NCBI GenBank assembly: GCA_964630795.1
Contig: CAZVWF010000023.1
Coordinates: forward strand, 1-33,930
Direction: 5' to 3'
Origin: SZUA-117 sp964630795
Lineage (GTDB): Bacteria > Pseudomonadota > Gammaproteobacteria > Steroidobacterales > Woeseiaceae
Length of the DNA: 33,930 nucleotides
The notes below the pieces were generated by a model. It saw only the letters and a list, made by a program, of their open reading frames with translations, searched no databases and had not been told where the DNA came from. This document shows, piece after piece, positions 1-9,042 of this stretch. Each line of letters opens with the position of its first letter. Positions within the stretch are counted from its first letter, which is position 1. The translations under genes were made by a program, and so were the position numbers.

Positions 1-39
1 CGCCCGCACGACAAACTCGTCAGGTAGAATTCAGGCGTT

Positions 40-1302
40 GTGAATCGAATACTGCGCATCCTGGCGCTGATCATCGCCGGCGAGATGATCTACGGTCTGC
101 CATTTCATACCCAGCGATTCTTTCGTCCGACGATGCTGGACGCCTTCAACATCACGAATACGCAGCTCGGTGATATGTTCGCCGTCTTTGGTATTACGGC
201 GATGGTGTCCTACTTTTTCGGTGGTCCGCTGGCCGATCGTTACCCGGCTCGATCGCTCATGGCGATCTCACTGGTCCTGACCGCCCTCGGTGGTTTTTAC
301 ATGGCGACCATTCCCGGCGTGTTCGAGATGACGTTGCTCTATGCGTTCTGGGGTGTGACGACCTCGTTCCTTTTTTGGGCGGCGCTTATCAAGGCAACCC
401 GCGACTGGGGTGGCAGCAGCGCGCAAGGCATTGCTTTTGGCATTCTGGACGGTGGCCGTGGTCTCGCGGCAGCAATGCTTGGCGCGATCGCTGTCGGTAT
501 TCTTGCGAGTTACCTGCCGGAACAGCTTGGCGAGACCACCAGCGCAGATCGGCAGGCAGGCATGGGTAATATCATTTCCTACTACGCCTCTATTACGCTC
601 GCCTGTGCCGTCCTCGTCTGGTTCCTGGTGCCACACGATGAACGATCCGTAAATAGCGGACGGAACCCTTTTGCCGGCGTACTTGAAGTGATCAGGCGAC
701 CGCTCGCCTGGTCCCAGGCCGGCATCATCATCTGTGCCTATTGCGGTTACAAAGGCGTGGACAACTACTCTCTCTATGCCGTCCAGGTTCTCGGCAAGAA
801 TGAAGTCGAAGCAGCGCTTCTTTCGACCTATGGCTTCTATGTCAGGCCGGTCGGTGCCGTAATGGCCGGTGTCATAGGCGATCGCTTTGGATCAGCCCGC
901 TCGATACTCGTGATGTTCCTGGCGATGGTAGTGACATACGGTGTGCTGTCTGTTGCCACGCTGGAAACCACTATGCTGTTCGTTATTTACGCAAATCTGT
1001 TCGTGACACTGCTGGCTGTTTTCGCCATACGCGGTATTTACTATGCGTTACTCGAAGAAACGCGAACACCCAGGCATCTAACCGGAGCGTCCGTTGCCGT
1101 CATCGCCTTCGTGGGTTACACGCCGGAGATTTTCTTTGGCCCGGTCACCGGTCGTATCCTCGATGCGAATCCCGGCATCCCGGGTTTTCACAACTATTTC
1201 CTGTTCCTGGCGACGGTGTCTGCGATCGGCATCGCCATATCAGCGGTACTATTACGACTAAACCGAAAGCCGGCCCCCAGGGCAGCCGCGGCCGGCAACT
1301 AA
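40..1302 (+). CDS. MFS transporter
   Basis: A 420-residue, strongly hydrophobic protein with about 12 predicted membrane segments, the usual size for a major facilitator. The loop after the second helix holds the MFS motif A (GGPLADRYPARS, about residues 61-72), and a related motif (GVIGDRFGSARS, about residue 280) recurs in the second half, as expected from the internal duplication of the family. The start is a GTG at 40. It would act as a secondary transporter in the inner membrane; the substrate cannot be read from the sequence. The PhyH-type dioxygenase follows after 43 bases on the same strand, so the two are probably co-transcribed and may share a substrate (inference). The promoter lies outside or at the very edge of the window. 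Confidence 0.88.
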   Translation: MNRILRILALIIAGEMIYGLPFHTQRFFRPTMLDAFNITNTQLGDMFAVFGITAMVSYFFGGPLADRYPARSLMAISLVLTALGGFYMATIPGVFEMTLLYAFWGVTTSFLFWAALIKATRDWGGSSAQGIAFGILDGGRGLAAAMLGAIAVGILASYLPEQLGETTSADRQAGMGNIISYYASITLACAVLVWFLVPHDERSVNSGRNPFAGVLEVIRRPLAWSQAGIIICAYCGYKGVDNYSLYAVQVLGKNEVEAALLSTYGFYVRPVGAVMAGVIGDRFGSARSILVMFLAMVVTYGVLSVATLETTMLFVIYANLFVTLLAVFAIRGIYYALLEETRTPRHLTGASVAVIAFVGYTPEIFFGPVTGRILDANPGIPGFHNYFLFLATVSAIGIAISAVLLRLNRKPAPRAAAAGN

Positions 1303-1345
1303 CACCTCGCTGCGCCATCAACCTGCCAATGAAGCTCGCCCGATC

Positions 1346-2110
1346 ATGACAAAAGCGTGGCAACACCAACTCACTAATGACGGTTTCGTGATTGCTCGCG
1401 GGCCGTTCAACGAAACGCTGATCGATCGGTTACTCAGCGTGTCTCATAAAAAAATTCGAGTCGTCATGGACGCGCTGGAAGACAAACCCATCGGTATCGG
1501 GAGCGCTGCCGGTTATGACGAGGTGGTACAGCGTTCGCCGGGGCGCTGGGACCTGCCGATTTCGCCGGCCGAATTCGGCGTCGATGACCGCGACCTGCCC
1601 TGGTGGCCACTGGTCGAAGCTTCACTCGGCCCCGATGCCGAGCATTCGTTCAGCGGCGTCGTCTACTCCGAACCCGATACGCCTGCACAGGAGTGGCATA
1701 TCGATTCTCCGCATGAGTCGGCGGAGCATCTGCCACTGCATGCCGTGAATGTCCTTGTCGCATTGCAGGATGTTTCAATGGAAATGGGCCCGACGGCGTT
1801 CGCTCGTGGCTCGCACCGGTTCACCAATCACCTGGCCAATCGATCACTGGTTCGGGACGAATTGATTTACCAACACGCAACCACCACCCCGGACCTGCTG
1901 GTTGCCGGTACGAATGAGCCGGTAGCGACGACCGCGGTCGATGCCATGCCGACAGGCACATGGGTGTTGTTTGACGACCGGGTTATGCATCGCGGCTTGT
2001 CGAACCGGTCATCGACCACGCGATACATGGCCTACTTCTCATACCGCAAACGCGGTTACACGGAGAACACGCACTTCGAGGCCCGGCGCTCGGTGTTCGG
2101 CCAGGGGTGA
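1346..2110 (+). CDS. Phytanoyl-CoA dioxygenase (PhyH) family protein
   Basis: A 254-residue protein of the Fe(II)/2-oxoglutarate oxygenase PhyH family. The iron triad is visible: H118-x-D120 in EWHIDSPHE and a distal H215 in VMHRGLSN. R226 sits eleven residues later, where the family binds the 2-oxoglutarate carboxylate. Length matches small bacterial PhyH proteins. It would hydroxylate a small organic substrate in the cytoplasm using O2 and 2-oxoglutarate; the substrate is unknown. The ATG at 1346 lacks a strong ribosome site, consistent with translation following the MFS gene. It ends three bases before the stop codon of the convergent amidohydrolase gene. Confidence 0.85.
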   Translation: MTKAWQHQLTNDGFVIARGPFNETLIDRLLSVSHKKIRVVMDALEDKPIGIGSAAGYDEVVQRSPGRWDLPISPAEFGVDDRDLPWWPLVEASLGPDAEHSFSGVVYSEPDTPAQEWHIDSPHESAEHLPLHAVNVLVALQDVSMEMGPTAFARGSHRFTNHLANRSLVRDELIYQHATTTPDLLVAGTNEPVATTAVDAMPTGTWVLFDDRVMHRGLSNRSSTTRYMAYFSYRKRGYTENTHFEARRSVFGQG

Positions 2111-2113
2111 GCC

Positions 2114-3397
2114 CTATTGGTTCTTGTAGACCACCCCACCCTTCATGACGAAGTCGACATCCTCCATCTCGCTGATGTCGTCCAGCGGATTACCATGCAC
2201 GGCGATGATATCCGCGTACAGACCATCTTCGATCGCACCGACCCGGTCTTCCCAGCCGAGCAATTCGGCTGTCAGTGACGTCGCTGACTGCAGGGCTTGC
2301 GCGGGTGTCATACCGAAGCGCACAGCGCGTGCAAACTGCTTCCCGTTGTCACCGTGCGGATAAACGCCGGAATCTGTCGCAAAGACCACATTCGCACCCA
2401 TCTCGACGGCCAGGGTAAAGCTCTGCCGCTGGCGTGTGCCTACCTGTCGCTCTTTCTCGATGTTTTCTTCCGGTACGCCGTTCTCGGCACCGCGTTCCAG
2501 CGTGTACTCCGTGTTATAGATGTCCATCGCGAAATAGGTGCCATTATCGATACCCATCTGGATAGCTTCCCGGTCGAGGAAGCTTGCGTGCTCGATGGAG
2601 TCGACGCCCGCGATAATGGCGCGCTTGATGCCCTCATTGCCGTGCGCATGTGCAGCGACCTTGCGCCCGAGCATGTGCGATTCGTCGACGATCGCCTGCA
2701 TCTCTTCCAGCGTATATTGCGTTGAATTAACCTGGGTACCCTTGGAGAATACGCCACCGGTAGCGCAGAACTTGGTCAGATCCGTACCGTATTTGACGTT
2801 CTTCCGCACTTGTTCGCGGACGGCCCATGGGCCGTCGGCCACGCCGTCGCTGCGTTCCTCGTACGATGAATTCAGTGAATTGCTGTCGCAATGACCGCCA
2901 GTGATGCCGAGACCGGGGCCGGACACCGCCATACGCGGCCCGGGAATCTCGCCGTCATTGATTGAATTGCGAAGCGCCACGTCCATGTAGTCGGCTGCGC
3001 CAACATTGCGAATCGTCGTGAAACCGGCCATCAGTGTCTTCTTCGCGTTCACCACACCACCGATCGTCGCGCGGTGCGGTGACTGGAAATAACCCGCAAA
3101 AAAGTTGTTGGCGAGATTGCTGACGACATGCGTATGCATGTCCATCACACCCGGCAATACAAACGAATCTGACAAGTCGATGACGTTCGCCCCGTCCGGG
3201 ATACCCTCATCGGCGGGTGTCACGCCAATAATGCGTTCACCTTCGACGAAAACCAGCTGGTCCCTGGCGACATCGCCTGTCCTCGAATCGAACAACGATC
3301 CCGCGTGGATCACGGTAATGTCCTGTGCGAGCGCGCTGCCGGCAAGCAACAGGATGGAACAAATGGCGGCCGTCACCACCCTGTTAAGACGTTGCAT
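2114..3397 (-). CDS. Secreted metal-dependent amidohydrolase
   Basis: An amidohydrolase-superfamily enzyme of about 427 residues with a Sec signal peptide ending near SALAQ. Metal ligands are visible in order: HTH (H88, H90), a lysine in DLTKFCATGG (K209, the usual carboxylated lysine), H250 in AAHAHG, H270 in SIEHAS, and D342 in FATDSG. This pattern matches the Xaa-Pro dipeptidase/imidazolonepropionase-like group. The likely job is hydrolysis of a dipeptide or acyl-amino acid in the periplasm. I place the start at the ATG at 3397 because AAAGGGAG precedes it at good spacing and the signal peptide then begins MQRLNR; an ATG ten codons upstream (3427) is in frame but lacks such a site. It lies 42 bases downstream of the PQQ dehydrogenase, probably in one operon. 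Confidence 0.88.
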   Translation of the reverse strand: MQRLNRVVTAAICSILLLAGSALAQDITVIHAGSLFDSRTGDVARDQLVFVEGERIIGVTPADEGIPDGANVIDLSDSFVLPGVMDMHTHVVSNLANNFFAGYFQSPHRATIGGVVNAKKTLMAGFTTIRNVGAADYMDVALRNSINDGEIPGPRMAVSGPGLGITGGHCDSNSLNSSYEERSDGVADGPWAVREQVRKNVKYGTDLTKFCATGGVFSKGTQVNSTQYTLEEMQAIVDESHMLGRKVAAHAHGNEGIKRAIIAGVDSIEHASFLDREAIQMGIDNGTYFAMDIYNTEYTLERGAENGVPEENIEKERQVGTRQRQSFTLAVEMGANVVFATDSGVYPHGDNGKQFARAVRFGMTPAQALQSATSLTAELLGWEDRVGAIEDGLYADIIAVHGNPLDDISEMEDVDFVMKGGVVYKNQ

Positions 3398-3439
3398 TGC
3401 GGCTCCCTTTGAGTCGTTGATTTCCACAGAGTGGTTAGC

Positions 3440-4567
3440 TTATTTCGGCATCAGCCTGAGCAGTCGCCCCTGGCTATCAGCGCGTTCGTCCTCGAGTACG
3501 TACAAGGAACCGTCGGCCGCTTCAAAGACACCGCGAATCCGCGCGCCCATGTCGTAACGCTCGACTTCACGCGCCTCGTCACCGTCCAGTTCGACCCGGA
3601 CAATGGCCCGTGCAGACATGCCTGCGATCAGCGCATTGCCACGCCAGCCAAACCTGTCACCTTTGTAAACGATCATGTTTCCTGGCGAAACGACCGGGGT
3701 CCACCAAATTGCCGGCTTGAGAAACGAATCATCGGTATCGTGATCGGGAATTTCCCGGCCGTCATAGTGATCGCCGTTCGATACGACCGGGTAACCATAG
3801 TTGCCGCCGCGCACGACACGGTTCAGTTCGTCGCCGCCTTCAGGGCCCATTTCCATGTCCCAGACCTGGCCGTCGAGATCGATAGCCAGTCCCAGCGGAT
3901 TACGATGCCCCAGCGACCAGACCTGCCCGAAAACGCCGGTACTGTCGACCAGCGGATCCTGGCTGCGGTAGTTCACGAACGGGTTGTCCGCCGGTATCGA
4001 CCCGTCATCGTTCAGGCGCAGGACTTTACCGATATTCGATTGCATGTCCTGTGCCGGCGTGAATTTCTGGCGATCTCCCGAGGAAATCCAAAGGTAACCG
4101 TCGTCATCGAACACGATGCGATGTCCATAATGGCCGCGACCGAGGACTTTCGGGTATTGCCGCCAGATCACTTCCATGTCCGTCAGTGTGTCCCGACCGT
4201 TGATCTCTTGCAGTCGGCCACGCGCCACGGCAGCGCCGCGCGTACCACCAACACCGGCTTCCGCGTAGCTCAGGTAGACAAGGCCGTTATCCTCGAAGTC
4301 CGGATGCAGCGCCACGTCGCCGAATCCGCCCTGACCGCCGTAATCCACGTCGGGCGCACCCCGCACCGTGAACTTTCGTCCGTTGTCATCGAGAAGGTGG
4401 AGCGCACCCTTCTTCTCGGTTACCAGCATTCTGCCGTCGGGCAGGAAGGCAAGGGCCCACGGTTCATGGAAGTCGGCGATGACCTCGACGTCGAACGGAT
4501 TGTCCGATTGCGCCTGTACACAGCCAATCAACCCCAGCCCCAGCAGTGCTGCCAGTATTCTTTTCAT
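3440..4567 (-). CDS. PQQ-dependent aldose sugar dehydrogenase, lipoprotein
   Basis: A 375-residue glucose/sorbosone dehydrogenase-type six-bladed propeller, similar in layout to the soluble PQQ aldose dehydrogenase YliI/Asd. The signal peptide ends in a lipobox (LIGC, C16), so the enzyme is probably membrane-anchored on the periplasmic side. Family signatures are present: GGQGGFGDVALHPDF, the catalytic-histidine region GHYGHR (about residue 146), WSLGHRNPLGLA, MGPEGGDELN and GGNYGYP. It would oxidise an aldose to its lactone with PQQ. No PQQ synthesis genes are in the window. GAGG lies seven bases before the ATG. Divergent from the PLP lyase across about 166 bases. Confidence 0.9.
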   Translation of the reverse strand: MKRILAALLGLGLIGCVQAQSDNPFDVEVIADFHEPWALAFLPDGRMLVTEKKGALHLLDDNGRKFTVRGAPDVDYGGQGGFGDVALHPDFEDNGLVYLSYAEAGVGGTRGAAVARGRLQEINGRDTLTDMEVIWRQYPKVLGRGHYGHRIVFDDDGYLWISSGDRQKFTPAQDMQSNIGKVLRLNDDGSIPADNPFVNYRSQDPLVDSTGVFGQVWSLGHRNPLGLAIDLDGQVWDMEMGPEGGDELNRVVRGGNYGYPVVSNGDHYDGREIPDHDTDDSFLKPAIWWTPVVSPGNMIVYKGDRFGWRGNALIAGMSARAIVRVELDGDEAREVERYDMGARIRGVFEAADGSLYVLEDERADSQGRLLRLMPK

Positions 4568-4678
4568 TGCAAAACCTCGTGTTTTTGCGGTTCGAAATTC
4601 AGTTAGTGCCTGTGCAGTTTAGCAGCAGCGCCGGCATTATTGCGGACCGTAAGCACCGCGAGGGGTTCCACAGGTCAC

Positions 4679-4707
4679 TTGCGATTTAGAGGCAGGGATT
4701 CCATTAT
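4679..4707 (+). promoter_or_regulatory. Candidate sigma-70 promoter for the PLP lyase/NhaC pair
   Basis: TTGCGA (4679-4684) and CATTAT (4702-4707) are separated by 17 bases, each matching four of six consensus positions. Transcription would start near 4714, about 20 bases before the preferred ATG at 4734. It lies in the intergenic region between divergent genes, where a promoter is expected. Pattern match only. Confidence 0.4.
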
Positions 4708-4733
4708 TCCGGCTCGCGGTCAGGAGCATGCAC

Positions 4734-5894
4734 ATGGCGGAAGATAAACCGCGGCGGTCGGACGACACGCTGCTCGTGCATGACCAGCGCCATGATGAGG
4801 GCGCCGTGGCGCCGCCGATCTACCAGACCTCGTTGTTCACTTTCGACTCTTACGCGGCCATGGTCGATCGCTTCCGCGGTGATTCCGAAACACCCGTCTA
4901 CTCCCGCGTCGACAACCCAACCGTGTCGATACTCCTGGATAAGATATGTGAACTCGAAGGTGGCGAGAAGGCGCTGGCATTTTCAAGCGGTATCGCAGCG
5001 ATCAGTAATACGGTCCTCGGCCTCGTAGCGACGGGCGACCGAATTGTGTGCGTCAGGCACTGCTACCCCGACACCTACAGGCTGTTGCAGACGATCTGCG
5101 CGCGCTTCGGCGTGACAACGACGTTCGTCGACGGCACAGACACTGCCGCAATCGAAGCGGCGCTGCCGGGTGCGAAGCTCCTGTATCTCGAGAGCCCGAC
5201 AACCTGGCTGTTCGAAGAACAGGATCTCAATGCCATCGCCGGCATTGCGAAAAAGGCTGGCGTCACCACGGTCATCGACAACAGTTGGGCGACACCGATT
5301 TATCAGAAACCACTCGAGGCCGGCATCGATCTCGTCGTGCACTCCGCGTCCAAGTACATTTCCGGGCACAGCGATACGGTTGCCGGTTTGCTGGTCGGTA
5401 ACGGCACGATCATCGACAAGCTCAAGCTGGAGACGACGCCCTATCTCGGTGCAAAACTGTCTGCACAGGAGGCGGCTTTGCTGTTACGTGGCCTGCGCAC
5501 CCTCCCCCTTCGCTTGCAACGACACCAGGAAAGTGCGCTCAAGATTGCCGCACGCGTCGCTGATCATCCGGCAATAAGCTGCGTCCATCACCCAGGCATC
5601 AATCGGGCAGATTATTCCTTATTAAGGGGATATGGCGGCCTGTTCAGTTTTGAGGTCGCCAACACCATTGATATCCCGTCATTCTGTGATGCACTGACCC
5701 TGTTCCGTCTCGGCGTCAGCTGGGGCGGTCACGAGAGCCTGGTAATGCCGGCGGAGGTCTCGATCAACCAGGCCGGCGCACCGAGTGCGGCTGTTGATTT
5801 CGGCGTGCCACCGAGGCTGGTTCGTCTGTTTGTCGGCCTCGAAGACCCCGAGGAACTCTGGACGGATCTCGAGGCGGCACTCCAACATGCGTAA
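4734..5894 (+). CDS. PLP-dependent Cys/Met metabolism enzyme (cystathionine lyase type)
   Basis: A 386-residue fold-type I PLP enzyme of the Cys/Met metabolism family. The Schiff-base lysine is in VHSASKYISGHSD (K207), the PLP-pyridine aspartate in VIDNSWATP (D182), and the phosphate-binding YSRVDNPT and SSGIAAISN segments are present. Length is normal for cystathionine beta- or gamma-lyases. Substrate and position of cleavage cannot be assigned. I prefer the ATG at 4734 because AGGAG (4722-4726) lies seven bases upstream; the ATG at 4728 is too close to it. The stop overlaps the start of the NhaC-type antiporter by eight bases, so the two are translationally coupled and the antiporter may carry this enzyme's substrate or product (inference). 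Confidence 0.88.
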   Translation: MAEDKPRRSDDTLLVHDQRHDEGAVAPPIYQTSLFTFDSYAAMVDRFRGDSETPVYSRVDNPTVSILLDKICELEGGEKALAFSSGIAAISNTVLGLVATGDRIVCVRHCYPDTYRLLQTICARFGVTTTFVDGTDTAAIEAALPGAKLLYLESPTTWLFEEQDLNAIAGIAKKAGVTTVIDNSWATPIYQKPLEAGIDLVVHSASKYISGHSDTVAGLLVGNGTIIDKLKLETTPYLGAKLSAQEAALLLRGLRTLPLRLQRHQESALKIAARVADHPAISCVHHPGINRADYSLLRGYGGLFSFEVANTIDIPSFCDALTLFRLGVSWGGHESLVMPAEVSINQAGAPSAAVDFGVPPRLVRLFVGLEDPEELWTDLEAALQHA

Positions 5895-7302
5895 ATCCAT
5901 TTCCCTGTTTGAAGCAGCGCTGCCTTTACTGACCATGCTGGTCTGCCTGGTTGGTGGCGGATTCCTGTTTCCGATAGGAACGGAACTGCTGGTCTTCGTC
6001 ATGTTTATCGCCGCTGCTGTCGCCGGACTGATCGCGTGGCGGTATGGTCATGGCTGGGAGGCAATCCAGGCATCGACCGGTGAGAAGTTCGCCGCTGTGC
6101 TGCCCGTCATCCTGATTCTCCTGTCCATCGGCATGCTCATCGGCACCTGGATGTTCAGCGGCACCATCCCGATGCTCGTTTACTACGGGGTCCAGCTCGT
6201 CAATCCGCAGTTCATGATCATCACGGCATTCCTGGTTACCGCAACGATGTCCCTGACCGGCTCGTCATGGGCTTCGGCGGGCACGATTGGCGTCGCCTTG
6301 ATGGGGGTGGCCATCGCGATAGATGCCCCGCTGGCTGCCACTGCAGGTGCAATCGTGTCGGGCGCCTATTTTGGCGACAAGCTATCGCCGCTTTCCGATT
6401 CCACGAACATCTGCGCGATCGGTGCCAACGCCAATCTTTACGACCACATACGCAACATGGTCTATACCGCCGGTCCGTCGTTTATCGTCGCCCTGGTGGT
6501 CTATGCATTTGCGGGGTTAATCGTCGACGGAGGCTCGTCGGCCATGGACACGGTAGACCATCCTATCCTCCGTGAAATCGAGCAGGCTTATAACGTCAGC
6601 TGGGTCGTGTTCCTGCCAGCGTTTGTCGTCATCCTCGGAACATTCAACCGGCAACCGGCTGCGCTTGTCATGGTCGTGTCCTCGATCGTTGCCATGGTCG
6701 TCGGTGTCACCGCGCACGACTTCACCGCCTACAACGCCATCCTGAGCGCAATTGCCGGATTCAATATCGGCATGATCGACGCCATGGCTGGCGCTTCCAG
6801 TGACATGCTTAATTCACTGCTCAATCGTGGTGGCGTTAACTCGATGTCCAGTACCCTGATTATCATCATTGCCGCATTCCTGATCGCGGCTGGAATGGAT
6901 GTCTCAGGTGGACTCGACAAACTTCTGCACACGATGATCGAACGCGCAAAATCTGTATTTGGACTTGTCTCGGCAACACTCGCATCTGGCGCGACGATGA
7001 TCGCGCTGACAAGCCACGGTGGCGTGACGGCCTTGATCGTGGGCGGCCTGTTCCAGGACGGGTATAGAGAGCGTGGTCTCGCACCCGAGAACCTGTCGCG
7101 ATCGCTCGAAGATTCGGTCACGATTCTCGAGCCGCTCATGCCGTGGACGGTTTCCGCGATCTTTATGGCAACGACACTTGGCGTGCCCACGGTCGAATAC
7201 CTGCCCTGGGCCGTTTTCTGCATGACCGGCTGGATATTCTCGTTGTTGCTCGCCGCGTTTTATGAAAAGACCGGGTTCGGCCTCAAAACGGTCAAGGTCT
7301 AA
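5887..7302 (+). CDS. NhaC-family Na+/H+ antiporter-type transporter
   Basis: A membrane protein of 471 residues with about 11-12 hydrophobic segments. The signature GAYFGDKLSPLSDSTN (near residue 160) and the segment SLTGSSWASAGTIG just before it are diagnostic of the NhaC family, whose characterised members exchange Na+ with H+ or, in some cases, with organic acids such as malate/lactate. The ATG at 5887 lies inside the last codons of the PLP lyase gene, which gives normal N-terminal hydrophobic topology; the frame is open for 34 codons further upstream but only inside that gene. Being coupled to an amino-acid lyase suggests an amino-acid- or keto-acid-related role (inference). Confidence 0.87.
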   Translation: MRKSISLFEAALPLLTMLVCLVGGGFLFPIGTELLVFVMFIAAAVAGLIAWRYGHGWEAIQASTGEKFAAVLPVILILLSIGMLIGTWMFSGTIPMLVYYGVQLVNPQFMIITAFLVTATMSLTGSSWASAGTIGVALMGVAIAIDAPLAATAGAIVSGAYFGDKLSPLSDSTNICAIGANANLYDHIRNMVYTAGPSFIVALVVYAFAGLIVDGGSSAMDTVDHPILREIEQAYNVSWVVFLPAFVVILGTFNRQPAALVMVVSSIVAMVVGVTAHDFTAYNAILSAIAGFNIGMIDAMAGASSDMLNSLLNRGGVNSMSSTLIIIIAAFLIAAGMDVSGGLDKLLHTMIERAKSVFGLVSATLASGATMIALTSHGGVTALIVGGLFQDGYRERGLAPENLSRSLEDSVTILEPLMPWTVSAIFMATTLGVPTVEYLPWAVFCMTGWIFSLLLAAFYEKTGFGLKTVKV

Positions 7303-7338
7303 CCACCTGGCATCACCGGGCGCCCTGATAAAGCGTCG

Positions 7339-7875
7339 TCAGCCGATCTGCACGTAGCCCTGTCGTCCGAGTTCGATCAGCGTCGTCAGCGCCCAGTAGT
7401 CCACCTGGATTTCAGGTAGCAGGTCATCCTGATCGATTTCGCGTGCGAGCACGCCCTGGCCGCAGATATGAAAGGTCACGCCGGCGGCTGCAAGTTTCTG
7501 GATCAACTCGATGTTTGGATTGTCCTTGCCGTCATTACGCGCCTTGAATGCTTCGTTCTTCAGTCCGATCAAGCCGGAGCCGCGATGCAACACAATAGCG
7601 ATCTTGCGGTTCTCCTCCGGGACACCGAACTTGTGCAAGGTGTTCATATAGACGGCGATAACCGGCAGGAACGGATAGGGGTCATCGAGATTGTCATCGT
7701 TCACGACCAGATCGAAAACCACCTTGTATTCCGTGTTCGGATCCGGTGCGTTGTGTGCGCCGGGCAGGTCACGCCCGACACCGAAGCCCGGGATGAGCAC
7801 GTCATCATCGGCGTAAGCGACGCCGGTGAGCATGAGTGCGATCGTGGTCAGCACGGCGAGTCTTAACTTCTTCAT
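7339..7875 (-). CDS. Secreted DsrE-family protein
   Basis: A 178-residue protein beginning MKKLRLAVLTTIALML with a clear Sec signal peptide ending near AYADD. The mature part has the DsrE/DsrF-like alternating strand-helix layout: YKVVFDLVVND, KIAIVLHRGSGL, and a conserved-type cysteine in VTFHICGQGV followed by an acidic stretch and an ALTTLIELGRQGY C-terminus. DsrE folds handle sulfur or serve as small sensory or accessory modules; this one is exported, which is less usual. The start at 7875 is supported by AGGGGGA five bases upstream; the frame runs further upstream without a good start. It lies 88 bases downstream of the esterase gene on the same strand. Confidence 0.75.
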   Translation of the reverse strand: MKKLRLAVLTTIALMLTGVAYADDDVLIPGFGVGRDLPGAHNAPDPNTEYKVVFDLVVNDDNLDDPYPFLPVIAVYMNTLHKFGVPEENRKIAIVLHRGSGLIGLKNEAFKARNDGKDNPNIELIQKLAAAGVTFHICGQGVLAREIDQDDLLPEIQVDYWALTTLIELGRQGYVQIG

Positions 7876-7963
7876 GTGGATTCCCCCTGAATAAAATAAA
7901 TGACCGGAAATACAGTAGCACACGGCCTCGCGACTGGAATGGCAATCAATCCGGTCGCGGACT

Positions 7964-8938
7964 TTACGAACGGGTGTTGAAGACCTGGGCCAGTGCGGCC
8001 TGCCCAACCACGCCATAGGGGCTGGCCATCGTCTCGATCACCTCGAAGTGATTGTAGTGTTCGGCAACGACCAACTGGACTGGTTTGCCGGTCGCATTGA
8101 TAGCCGCAGCGAAGTCGCGGGAGTGACGCTGGAACTCACGCGTTTCCCGGGTTCCGTAAGCAACGACGACTGGCGCATTCAGATACTCGATATGGCGGAT
8201 CGGGCTCAGGTCGTGTTCCATCGCATCGGTAAATGCGATGTATTCACCACGATGCGACAGCCGCACCGGCTCGAGGTCATAAATTCCACTGCAGCAGACG
8301 CCGCCCTTGATCACGTCGGCGGGCAGCGACATGGCGGACCAGTCCGTTGTCAGCAAAACACCCGCCAGGTGACCACCCGACGAATGCCCCGAGATGAAGA
8401 TACGGTCGCGATCACCGTCAAACTGCTCAGCATTCTCGTAAATCCACGCCATGGCTCGTCGAAGTTGGTCAGCGATCGGGTAGAGACTGTCACCAACGTC
8501 CTGCACGAGGCTGAAGTCCAGTGCGACAAAGTGGATGCCGGCACCGACGAAGGTTTCCGCAAGGAATGCATAAGGTGCCGCCGTTCCCTGCTGCCAGGCA
8601 CCGCCATGAACAAAGACATGGATCGGCGCGTTGGACATCGCCGCTGGAAATACATCCATCGCCTCGATGTCACGCTCGCCATAGGAAAAGCGGCGTGGAC
8701 TGCCGAGCCGCTGACGGGCCAGCTCGCTGTTTGATCGATAACGGGAAATAACCTGCGCCGCATTCGGTGCGTAGTCACTCTGCGAGTACGCTGCGTTGAG
8801 CTCCTCCTGCGTCATGTCGAGAAAAATGTGCGCACCGTTGTCACCCTGGCGCCCGAGGACCGGCACCTGGGCCGTCATTGCCGCTGTCGCACCAAGGCCC
8901 AAGGTCCTCAGCACCGCCCGTCTCGAAAATTTGCTCAT
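7964..8938 (-). CDS. Tat-exported alpha/beta hydrolase (esterase/arylformamidase-like)
   Basis: A 324-residue alpha/beta hydrolase. The N-terminus SRRAVLRTLGLGATAA carries a twin-arginine signal. The oxyanion-hole motif HGGAW is at 111-115, the nucleophile elbow GHSSGGH puts the serine at 186, and the histidine is in EHYNHFEV near the C-terminus. This layout resembles the hormone-sensitive-lipase/kynurenine-formamidase-like group (BD-FAE type). It would cleave a carboxylic ester or an aryl amide in the periplasm. GGGAG lies five bases before the ATG. It is divergent from the dienelactone hydrolase gene, another exported alpha/beta hydrolase, across 104 bases. Confidence 0.85.
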   Translation of the reverse strand: MSKFSRRAVLRTLGLGATAAMTAQVPVLGRQGDNGAHIFLDMTQEELNAAYSQSDYAPNAAQVISRYRSNSELARQRLGSPRRFSYGERDIEAMDVFPAAMSNAPIHVFVHGGAWQQGTAAPYAFLAETFVGAGIHFVALDFSLVQDVGDSLYPIADQLRRAMAWIYENAEQFDGDRDRIFISGHSSGGHLAGVLLTTDWSAMSLPADVIKGGVCCSGIYDLEPVRLSHRGEYIAFTDAMEHDLSPIRHIEYLNAPVVVAYGTRETREFQRHSRDFAAAINATGKPVQLVVAEHYNHFEVIETMASPYGVVGQAALAQVFNTRS

Positions 8939-9042
8939 GTTTACTCCCGCATTGCGCCCGATTCACTTTGGAGGAATCGTTAGCCGGGTTCAACCGCAGG
9001 CGACAAAACGCTACCCTGTAACCTGACGCCTGGAGACCTGCT

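Noticed and set aside
3431..4606. Long plus-strand open frame of 391 codons
   Set aside because: It is antisense to the PQQ dehydrogenase, which has clear family motifs and a lipobox; the plus-strand translation has no recognisable domain.
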